Assembly: GCA_947258625.1 (NCBI GenBank)
Contig: CAMYJN010000180.1
Span: forward strand, 1-5,814
Reading direction: 5' to 3'
Length of the DNA: 5,814 bases
Source: an uncultured Polyangiaceae bacterium
Lineage (GTDB): Bacteria; Myxococcota_A; Polyangia; Polyangiales; Houyiibacteriaceae
This document shows positions 1-4,803 of this stretch, piece by piece. The notes under the pieces are model-generated. The model made no database searches and had not been told where the DNA came from. It saw only the letters and a program-made list of their open reading frames with translations. The translations under genes and the position numbers were made by a program. The stretch's first letter is position 1; every line of letters begins with the position of its first letter.

Positions 1-1669
1 CCAGGGCCGACGTTTCTTGGTCCATCTTCCAGTACATGTATCGCTGCTGCGTGATGCCGATGGCGGAGCTGGTCACCATGTACAAGCAGAGGCCTGTCGG
101 CAGAAGCAGCATGAAGAACGTCATCATCAGCGGCATCGCGTAGAGCATGACCTTGGCCTGCGTCGCATCCATTTGGACTGGCGTGAGCTTCTGCTGAATG
201 AACATCAGGGCGCCGAGGACGATGGGCAACACATAGAGCGGGTCCGGCGACGAGAGGTCGGTCCACCACAGAACAAATGGTGCATGGTAGAGCTCGATGC
301 TCGTCGAGAGCGTCTGATAGAGCGCGAAGAAGATCGGCATCTGCAGAAGCACAGGGAGACATCCGCCGAGCGGGTTCACCTTGTGCTTGCGCCAGAGCTC
401 CATCATCGCGGCGCCCTTTTTTTCGCGATCGTCTTTGTAAAGCTCGTTGATCTTGTCGATCTCGGGCTTGAGTGCGCGCTGCTTGGCCATGTTCCGGAAT
501 TGCGGAATGACGAACGGCAGCAGCAGGACCCGAACCAAAAGCGTCAGCAAAATGATCGCAACGCCCCAGTTTCCGATGAAGCCGTAAATGGTGCGCAGCA
601 GCCAGCTCATCCCGCGGGCGATGAAGCTGAACCATCCGAGGTCGATCACGTCCGAGGCGCTGTGCCCAAACTCCTTAAGCGCGTCATAGTCCTTTGGTCC
701 AGCGTAGACCGCGGTTCGAAACGTCGCCGATTCTCCGGGGCCAATCTCCTGCGGCGCGTAGGCGAGCTTGGCCTCGAACAGGCTTCCGTCCGGGTCCTCT
801 TTGGTGCCCCCGCGATCGGTCGACAGCATGTCGCATCGTTCGGCGGTGCCACCTTCGGGCGCCGCGATGATGGCGAAATACACGCTGCTCAGCGCCACGT
901 ATTCGATTCCCGGGCCGTAGCTGTGAGGCTGCATCGGTCGCGTTTCGTCCTCGCTCAGGAGGTCTTCGCGATCTTCGCGGAACGTTTCGTCGCCCTGTTG
1001 GCAGATCCCGTGACTGAGGACCGGGGACGGCCTTCCGATGATACCGCCCTTTTCGTCGGCACGGCGGACGTAGTGGGCGGAGGTGATCCCCAAGCCCACG
1101 GATCTCGAACGGGGATCGTCGTTGCGAACCTCGATGGAGGTACGAAGCTGGTAGGGCGGCTCGGCGAGCTCCCAGGTTCGGGTGACCAAGACGCCATCGC
1201 CGGCCCACTGAAAGCTGAGCTTGTCTGTCGAGGACTCCAGGAGTCGCCAGCGTGCGTCTGCCGGTATCGTCACGCCGGAGAACGAAGGCGCCAGGGGCAG
1301 GTACTGCTCTTTGTCCGTCGTCACCAGTTCGAACGGCTCCCCCTCCTCGTTCAGGTACCGCTCGCCCTTGACCTGCAGGCTCACCATGGCCGTGTTCAGG
1401 TCGGTAAAGGAGGCGACGAAGCGATCGCTCTCCAGTTGGTAGAGTTTCTGAGAGTCCGTACGCGACTTCGCATCGACCGGCGAGATCTGGGCCGGGACAG
1501 CCTCATCGGAGCTGCGTTCGGCACCCTCGGGCGCCTGGATCGCAGCTTGCCCGGCGGGCTCTTCCGTCTGTGCTCTGGGTGGTGCGAAATACTGAACGGC
1601 CAGCATCGCACCAAGCGCCAAGAGGGGCAGCATCATCAGGGCAACGGGTGGCTGCTTTCGATCATCCAT
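1..1669 (-). CDS. yidC: Membrane protein insertase YidC (3' end outside window)
   Basis: YidC inserts and folds inner-membrane proteins, alone or with SecYEG. My translation from the ATG at 1669 gives 556 residues with no stop before the left edge. The product starts MDDRKQPP, followed by a hydrophobic first membrane segment (about residues 9-28), an acidic/Gln-rich linker and the periplasmic domain (about 75-335). The conserved insertase core follows: the NWGVAI and [10 protein letters not shown] segments, where R380 matches the family's conserved groove arginine, a charged cytoplasmic hairpin (about 398-430), the [10 protein letters not shown] signature (430-439), [10 protein letters not shown], and two more hydrophobic segments ending near [11 protein letters not shown]. 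Family members are usually about 550-600 residues, so only a short C-terminal tail should be missing. A GAGG Shine-Dalgarno six bases upstream supports this start, which overlaps the end of yidD by 8 nt. Identification is firm. Confidence 0.97.
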   Translation of the reverse strand, partial: MDDRKQPPVALMMLPLLALGAMLAVQYFAPPRAQTEEPAGQAAIQAPEGAERSSDEAVPAQISPVDAKSRTDSQKLYQLESDRFVASFTDLNTAMVSLQVKGERYLNEEGEPFELVTTDKEQYLPLAPSFSGVTIPADARWRLLESSTDKLSFQWAGDGVLVTRTWELAEPPYQLRTSIEVRNDDPRSRSVGLGITSAHYVRRADEKGGIIGRPSPVLSHGICQQGDETFREDREDLLSEDETRPMQPHSYGPGIEYVALSSVYFAIIAAPEGGTAERCDMLSTDRGGTKEDPDGSLFEAKLAYAPQEIGPGESATFRTAVYAGPKDYDALKEFGHSASDVIDLGWFSFIARGMSWLLRTIYGFIGNWGVAIILLTLLVRVLLLPFVIPQFRNMAKQRALKPEIDKINELYKDDREKKGAAMMELWRKHKVNPLGGCLPVLLQMPIFFALYQTLSTSIELYHAPFVLWWTDLSSPDPLYVLPIVLGALMFIQQKLTPVQMDATQAKVMLYAMPLMMTFFMLLLPTGLCLYMVTSSAIGITQQRYMYWKMDQETSAL

Positions 1670-1907
1670 GCCGCGCCTCGTGCGAATGCTCTTGGTGCGG
1701 CGCCGGGTCGTAGCCGCCCGGGTTCAATGGATGGCAGCGTCCGATTCGCTTGATGCCGAGCCATGAACCTCGCAACGCGCCGAACCGCTCGATGCACGTC
1801 GCAGTGTAGTGCGAGCAAGATGGCTCAAACCGGCACGAAGGGCCGATCAGACGGGAGAGCGTCATTTGGTAGAGGCGAATCAGGAATAGAAGCGCCGCCC
1901 GAATCAT
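1662..1907 (-). CDS. yidD: Membrane protein insertion efficiency factor YidD
   Basis: This is an 81-residue member of the YidD (DUF37, UPF0161) family, a small membrane-associated protein that assists YidC-dependent insertion. The N-terminus is an amphipathic/hydrophobic helix ([14 protein letters not shown]). The family signature follows: [13 protein letters not shown] at residues 22-34, then a conserved C-terminal block containing [10 protein letters not shown] (59-68). Cysteines lie at 25, 31, 38 and 58. The short His/Glu-rich tail is not a conserved feature. The start codon lies inside the rnpA stop (ATGA overlap), with GAGG seven bases upstream. The gene's stop overlaps the yidC start, which suggests translational coupling through all three genes. 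Its place between rnpA and yidC is the classic one. Confidence 0.96.
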   Translation of the reverse strand: MIRAALLFLIRLYQMTLSRLIGPSCRFEPSCSHYTATCIERFGALRGSWLGIKRIGRCHPLNPGGYDPAPHQEHSHEARHG

Positions 1908-2296
1908 CGCGCGGCCTCGATCTGAAGCTTCCTCGCTGCGCGCTCGAGCTCACTCAACAGCAAGCCATAGTTGATCTCGGCAGCGCCGCGCTTCGCGATG
2001 AACACCAGGTCGTGCGAAGCCGGAAAAAGCTGCCGATTGCGCCGAAACACCTCGCGAACCACCCGCTTGATGCGATTTCTCTGAACGGCGGTTCCCACTT
2101 TCTTCGTCACGGTGATCCCAAGTCGCGTGTTCTGTAATGCATTAGGTAGGACGACGATGAGAAAGTGGGAAGTGTGGATTCGTCGCCCGCTGAGCTGTGC
2201 CTGTTTGAATTCGTAGCGCTTCTTGAGCCGATCAACGCGTCGAAACCGCTGCGGTCCGTCGCCGATCGCCCCCGCCATTTTTGGTGTGCGAGGCAT
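1904..2296 (-). CDS. rnpA: Ribonuclease P protein component
   Basis: RnpA is the basic protein subunit of RNase P. It binds the catalytic RNA and the 5' leader of precursor tRNAs. The 130-residue product shows the family pattern: [10 protein letters not shown] near residues 23-32, a central beta segment including [11 protein letters not shown] (58-68), and the signature [14 protein letters not shown] (72-85), which forms the RNR motif helix. The end (about 95-125) matches the last strand and helix. The N-terminus is about 15-20 residues longer than in many family members. The ATG at 2296 has no clear Shine-Dalgarno, nor does the in-frame ATG at 2278, so the true start is uncertain and may depend on coupling from rpmH, whose stop is 17 nt upstream. 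The stop codon overlaps the yidD start. The rnpB RNA gene is not in this window. Confidence 0.96.
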   Translation of the reverse strand: MPRTPKMAGAIGDGPQRFRRVDRLKKRYEFKQAQLSGRRIHTSHFLIVVLPNALQNTRLGITVTKKVGTAVQRNRIKRVVREVFRRNRQLFPASHDLVFIAKRGAAEINYGLLLSELERAARKLQIEAAR

Positions 2297-2313
2297 GATC
2301 GCACGGTTTCGGG

Positions 2314-2463
2314 CTACTTCTTGTAGCAGGACACGGTGAGGCGCTTGCGCCCCTTACGACGACGGGCGTTGATGATGCTCCGCCCGCCCTTGGTCTTCAT
2401 ACGCGCGCGGAACCCGTGTGTCCGAAGACGGCGCTTGCGATGTGGTTGATAGGTCCGCTTCAC
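2314..2463 (-). CDS. rpmH: 50S ribosomal protein L34 (bL34)
   Basis: This is a very basic 49-residue protein of the large ribosomal subunit. It begins (M/V)[17 protein letters not shown] and continues through [10 protein letters not shown] and [13 protein letters not shown], all diagnostic for bL34. I chose the GTG at 2463 because KRTYQP is the universal N-terminus of the family and a GGGAG ribosome binding site lies seven bases upstream. The same frame stays open for 23 more codons upstream, but those residues look unlike bL34 and span the likely promoter. The protein ends SCYKK, slightly longer than the E. coli form. It is the first gene of the rpmH-rnpA-yidD-yidC cluster. Confidence 0.97.
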   Translation of the reverse strand: MKRTYQPHRKRRLRTHGFRARMKTKGGRSIINARRRKGRKRLTVSCYKK

Positions 2464-2470
2464 TGCAATG

Positions 2471-2475
2471 CTCCC
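2471..2475 (-). promoter_or_regulatory. Ribosome binding site of rpmH
   Basis: GGGAG on the minus strand ends seven bases before the GTG at 2463. It is a good Shine-Dalgarno match at normal spacing, and it decides in favour of the 49-residue bL34 over the longer upstream reading. Confidence 0.75.
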
Positions 2476-2493
2476 GACAAATAAGAGTGCGGG

Positions 2494-2522
2494 AAGAAAG
2501 CACGGGGTTGGGGGGGTGTCAA
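2494..2522 (-). promoter_or_regulatory. Candidate sigma-70-type promoter of the rpmH operon
   Basis: On the minus strand a perfect -35 hexamer TTGACA occupies 2522-2517. After a C-rich 17-bp spacer, the -10 position (2499-2494) reads TTTCTT, which matches the consensus poorly (3 of 6). The element sits 11 nt beyond the radC stop and about 30 nt upstream of the rpmH GTG, as expected for the start of this cluster. The perfect -35 in a GC-rich region makes a promoter plausible; the weak -10 keeps confidence moderate. Read-through from radC could also contribute, since no terminator is visible between the genes. Confidence 0.45.
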
Positions 2523-2532
2523 GTCGCCCCAA

Positions 2533-3228
2533 TCAGCCCGACACCCCCACGGAACCCCTTGATTTCACGACACTAGTTGGCCAAAGGCCCGCGTCCCGGA
2601 GGCTGGTGTATCTCCCGCTTCCCACGATGAGGTGATCGAGGATGCGAATATCGAACAAGCACCCCGCCGAGACCAGGCGCTGCGTGAGCTCGAGGTCCTG
2701 TCGGCTTGGATCGGGGTCCCCGCTGGGATGGTTGTGAATGAAGATCGCCCCGGAGGCCGATTCGGACACCAAGAGCCGAAAGACTTCGGCTGGATCGACC
2801 TGGCAGCTCGCACGCCCGCCGCGCGCGACCTCACGCTCCGCCCGCGCGCGGTTCTTTGCGTCGACGCAAACCACCATGAACCGCTCGATCTGGCTCGCCA
2901 TGAGCCGGTGCCCGTACCGTTGGAAGACCGTCTCGCTGTTCGAAAGCGGCGCCGCGTCGAGGTCAGGCCGAACCATGCTGCGTGACCCGAGCTCGAACGC
3001 TGCGGCGAGGCGGGCTGCTTTGGCCGGGCCGATTCCGGCGATGCGAGCCAGCTCGGCGATGCTCATTCGGGCGATCGCCCAAAGCCCCCCGGTCTCTCTA
3101 ACGATGCGGATGGCCAACGAGCTCACGTCCTCGCCGCTTCGCCCCGTGCCCAGGATGAGTGCGAGGAGCTCTGCATCCGAGAGGGTGCTCGGGCCAAGGC
3201 GGGAGAGTCGCTCACGGGGACGGTCCAT
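2533..3228 (-). CDS. radC: RadC family protein (UPF0758, JAMM/MPN domain)
   Basis: From the ATG at 3228 the product is 231 residues. The N-terminus (MDRPRERLSRLGPSTLSDAE) matches the usual RadC opening. A helix-hairpin-helix-like segment follows (ELARIAGIGPAKAARLA), then the JAMM metal site HNHPSGDPDPSRQD, with the H-x-H, S and D ligands in place at about residues 165, 167, 175 and 178. A Glu in the preceding AEREV segment is a candidate catalytic acid. The domain is complete through DHLIVGSGRYTSLRD. Despite the name, a direct DNA-repair role for the family is not well established; a metal-dependent activity is predicted from the fold. An in-frame GTG at 3252 would add eight residues. Neither start has a clear Shine-Dalgarno, and ATG is preferred on family alignment. 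The gene lies 69 nt upstream of rpmH on the same strand. Confidence 0.92.
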   Translation of the reverse strand: MDRPRERLSRLGPSTLSDAELLALILGTGRSGEDVSSLAIRIVRETGGLWAIARMSIAELARIAGIGPAKAARLAAAFELGSRSMVRPDLDAAPLSNSETVFQRYGHRLMASQIERFMVVCVDAKNRARAEREVARGGRASCQVDPAEVFRLLVSESASGAIFIHNHPSGDPDPSRQDLELTQRLVSAGCLFDIRILDHLIVGSGRYTSLRDAGLWPTSVVKSRGSVGVSG

Positions 3229-3401
3229 GACGGAGAACGGGCTGCAGCACACGTGCCAAGGGCAGAGCGACGGATTTCGAAGGCTTGGCCGTAGGAGAAC
3301 CGGCGCATTCAGTGGGTTCGCCGGCGGCCAACAGCATCACGGTCGAGCGCCGCGATGCCGAGCAGGACAGGGGAGCGGCTCGGGGCTATCTTCGTCTCCA
3401 C
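3229..3401. other. Divergent intergenic region between radC and the MBL-fold gene
   Basis: This 173-bp spacer separates two divergently transcribed genes and must hold both promoters. On the plus strand one reasonable hexamer pair is listed separately. For radC on the minus strand I see no convincing -35/-10 pair. Reading frames across the spacer (a TTG-started extension of the MBL gene from 3285 and an eight-codon GTG extension of radC) lack recognisable protein motifs. No operator-like palindrome stood out. Confidence 0.5.
3364..3392 (+). promoter_or_regulatory. Candidate promoter of the MBL-fold hydrolase gene
   Basis: AGGACA (3364-3369, 4 of 6 to the -35 consensus) and TATCTT (3387-3392, 4 of 6 to the -10 consensus) are separated by exactly 17 bp. 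The predicted transcription start, about seven bases beyond the -10, falls near 3399, only a few bases before the ATG at 3402. The mRNA would then be leaderless or nearly so, which agrees with the absence of a Shine-Dalgarno. The match is modest and could arise by chance. Confidence 0.3.
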
Positions 3402-4328
3402 ATGAAGATTCGGATCGCCCTCCTGCTCGTCGTCGTCCTGCTCGCCGCCTTGGCTTGGACCTTCGTCAAGCGGCCTTTGGTCGTCCCGAAGGCCATCGGG
3501 CCTGCGCTTCCGTCTCCGGCGTCGATTGAGGGCGTGTCGTTTTCGGTGATTCGGGGTGCGGAGATGAAGAGCCAAGAGGGTTTCGCCGTTCGCGGTGGCT
3601 CCTTGACGAAGCCCTTCGTCACTGCGGTTGTCGCCTTCATGGTCGAACACCCTCGGGGACGCTTGCTGATCGACGCAGGCGCAGGGCGACAGGTGACGGA
3701 ACATCTGAAGACGACCCCGTTGCTCTTGCGGGCCCTTGCAAGCCTGACGGTGAAGGCGCCGACCCTGGACGCGCTCGCGTCGCGAGGGCTCGGGCCGCGA
3801 GACCTTCGCGGCGTAGTGCTCACGCACTCGCATTGGGATCATGTGAGCGGCCTCGAGGACCTGCGCGAAGTTCCTGTTTGGATCACCCCCGAGGAGCTTG
3901 CGCACGCCCGGTCCGATGATGAAGGTGGGAAGCTGTATCGCCAGCTCGAGGCGCACGGTCAGTTCCAGCTCCAAGAGCTGCGGTTCTCCGGCGACAGCTA
4001 TGGTCCGTTTGCCGCGAGCCACGACTTTTTCGGCGACGGCAGCGTCGTGCTCGTACCGATGCCCGGGCATACGCCAGGGTCCATCGCCGTCTTCGTCAGC
4101 TTGCCCGACGGCAAACGGTTCTTGGTCATCGGCGACACGTCGTGGACCCGAGAAGGTGTCGACTGGCCGGCGGAAAAGCCCTGGCTTGCCCGGCGAATGG
4201 TCGATTTCGACGCAGCAGGCGTCCGCGATCAATTGGTGCTGTTGCATCAGCTTCAACGCGCGAACCCCGAGCTCGTCATCGTCCCCGCCCACGACCCCCG
4301 CGTCCACGTCACCATCGCAACGTTCTAG
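3402..4328 (+). CDS. MBL-fold metallo-hydrolase with N-terminal membrane/signal segment
   Basis: This is a 308-residue metallo-beta-lactamase-superfamily hydrolase. The ATG at 3402 is chosen because the protein then begins MKIRIALLLVVVLLAALAW, a typical signal or membrane anchor with two basic residues ahead of a hydrophobic core. The catalytic domain probably sits outside the cytoplasm. There is no lipobox Cys, and no clear AXA cleavage site, so anchoring is possible. Metal ligands are complete: THSHWDHVSG gives H142, H144, D146 and H147; PGHTPGS gives H223; GDTSW gives the bridging D245; PAHD gives H297. The upstream strand LLIDAGAG (88-95) is also typical. The pattern resembles lactonase and glyoxalase II-like branches, but the substrate cannot be read from the sequence. 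A TTG at 3285 would add 39 residues without motifs and is disfavoured. No Shine-Dalgarno is seen. The gene stands alone, divergent from radC and convergent with the J-domain gene. Confidence 0.9.
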   Translation: MKIRIALLLVVVLLAALAWTFVKRPLVVPKAIGPALPSPASIEGVSFSVIRGAEMKSQEGFAVRGGSLTKPFVTAVVAFMVEHPRGRLLIDAGAGRQVTEHLKTTPLLLRALASLTVKAPTLDALASRGLGPRDLRGVVLTHSHWDHVSGLEDLREVPVWITPEELAHARSDDEGGKLYRQLEAHGQFQLQELRFSGDSYGPFAASHDFFGDGSVVLVPMPGHTPGSIAVFVSLPDGKRFLVIGDTSWTREGVDWPAEKPWLARRMVDFDAAGVRDQLVLLHQLQRANPELVIVPAHDPRVHVTIATF

Positions 4329-4381
4329 CCTGCACCGATCAACCATACGATCGAAGAACGGCTCGGCTTAGGCGCTACGGC

Positions 4382-4449
4382 GGGGGTGGTGTGGGAGGTT
4401 GGTGGGCTTGAGGCCTGGTCAGGCTTAGTTACACCACCCGCCCACCCCC
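4382..4449. repeat. G-rich/C-rich imperfect inverted repeat, possible terminator
   Basis: A G-rich arm (4382-4407) faces a C-rich arm (4431-4453). Several pairings are possible but exclude one another: GGGGGTGG 4382-4389 with CCACCCCC 4442-4449 (8 bp), GGGTGGTGT 4384-4392 with ACACCACCC 4431-4439 (9 bp), and GGTGGGC 4401-4407 with GCCCACC 4440-4446 (7 bp). The loop holds a small GCCT/AGGC hairpin (4413-4424). It begins about 50 nt after the MBL-gene stop. No T-run follows, so intrinsic termination is uncertain. Confidence 0.6.
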
Positions 4450-4453
4450 ACCC
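4437..4453 (-). other. G-quadruplex motif
   Basis: The minus strand reads GGG-T-GGGGG-T-GGG-C-GGG: four runs of at least three G with one-base loops. This meets the usual three-tetrad G-quadruplex pattern, and single-base loops are the most stable class. It overlaps the C-rich arm of the inverted repeat, so quadruplex and duplex hairpin would compete. On the plus strand the same bases are C-rich. Confidence 0.65.
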
Positions 4454-4493
4454 GTACTCCTCCCTGGCGCGGCGGTCGCTGCGCTTCGCCTTG

Positions 4494-4527
4494 CCGGCGC
4501 GTTCGCGCCGGGCTTCGCCCTTCGGGC
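4494..4527. repeat. Cluster of short GC palindromes
   Basis: Three adjoining hairpins lie within 34 bp: CCGGCGCG/CGCGCCGG (4494-4511, 8 bp nearly loopless palindrome), GGGC-TTC-GCCC (4510-4520) and GCCC-TTC-GGGC (4517-4527). The last two share an arm and exclude each other. They sit inside a longer GC-rich block (4461-4540) flanked by GGCGG (4471-4475) and CCGCC (4536-4540). This looks like extragenic palindromic sequence of the kind often repeated in high-GC genomes. Whether it recurs in this genome cannot be judged from one copy. Confidence 0.55.
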
Positions 4528-4599
4528 TCGCGCTGCCGCCTGCTGTCTTGGGGGGGGTTACTCCGGCGCCACCCGTTTACCCAACTGGATATGAATGGA

Positions 4600-4789
4600 G
4601 GGGCGCGGAAAAAAGCGCGATGTGGGGGTTCGGCGGCGTGTGAGTGACAATCCGCAAGACGGCAGCCACCCCGGATTGGCGCGAGCTCCGAGGCCCGGCT
4701 TGCGTGGCCTCAGGCCCCCAGCCCTTCCGGCCACGCTTGCAAGCCGGGCCGTCCGTCGCACCCCCGCGTCGCGCTTTTTTCCGCGTCCC
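4600..4789. repeat. Nested inverted repeat with A6/T6-bearing outer arms
   Basis: The outer arms 4600-4636 and 4753-4789 are inverted copies with 32 of 37 positions matching, including a perfect 17-bp core CGCGGAAAAAAGCGCGA (4604-4620) against its complement (4769-4785). Between them lies a second hairpin (4692-4750). The element ends 14 bp before the stop codon of the J-domain gene. It could be a bidirectional terminator for the convergent genes or a small non-autonomous mobile element with terminal inverted repeats. No clear target-site duplication flanks it and it carries no coding sequence. Confidence 0.7.
4692..4750. repeat. Long GC-rich hairpin inside the nested repeat
   Basis: GGCCCGGCTTGC (4692-4703) pairs with 4739-4750 over 12 bp, and GTGGCC (4704-4709) pairs with 4729-4734 over 6 bp. 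A 4-nt bulge (4735-4738) lies on the right arm and the loop is 19 nt. The 18 pairs are perfect and mostly GC, so a stable RNA hairpin is expected in either transcription direction. The nearest T6 tract on the plus strand (4775-4780) is 25 nt downstream, further than in a standard intrinsic terminator. Confidence 0.7.
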
Positions 4790-4803
4790 GGTATGCTCGC
4801 GGC

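Larger units (their letters stand above)
4329..4803. other. Convergent intergenic region, no gene seen, rich in inverted repeats
   Basis: This 475-bp stretch lies between the 3' ends of two convergent genes. Open frames within it have no recognisable motifs and follow the repeat structure, so I call no gene. It holds, in order, a G-rich/C-rich inverted repeat with a G-quadruplex motif, a cluster of GC palindromes, a G8 run at 4550-4557 and a large nested inverted repeat. Any transcription terminators for both flanking genes should lie here, but no classical short hairpin followed directly by a T-run was found next to either stop codon. Confidence 0.7.

Noticed and set aside
17..1753. Long plus-strand open frame (578 codons) opposite yidC
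   Set aside because: It is antisense to an unmistakable yidC, is rich in Arg, His and Gln, and has no recognisable motif. Such mirror frames are a common by-product of high-GC codon use.
2738..3529. Plus-strand open frame (263 codons) across radC and the divergent spacer
   Set aside because: It mirrors radC, whose helix-hairpin-helix and JAMM motifs are clear, and the product has no domain-like pattern.
3309..4346. Minus-strand open frame (345 codons) opposite the MBL-fold gene
   Set aside because: The plus strand carries all metal-binding motifs of a complete MBL protein. The antisense product is low-complexity, charged and motif-free.
4336..4353. CGATC/GATCG hairpin just after the MBL-gene stop as a terminator
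   Set aside because: The stem is only 5 bp with an 8-nt loop, and no T-run follows.
4428..4582. Imperfect direct repeat (GTTAC then CCACCCG-YYY-ACCC at 4428-4447 and 4557-4582) flanking the GC palindromes
   Set aside because: The two copies differ in internal spacing by six bases, and the shared words are short and C-rich, so chance similarity is likely.
4386..4643. Open frames in the convergent gap, including one across the nested repeat on the minus strand (4558-4761)
   Set aside because: Their translations are Pro/Arg/Gly-rich and follow the repeats. No Shine-Dalgarno or known motif supports them.
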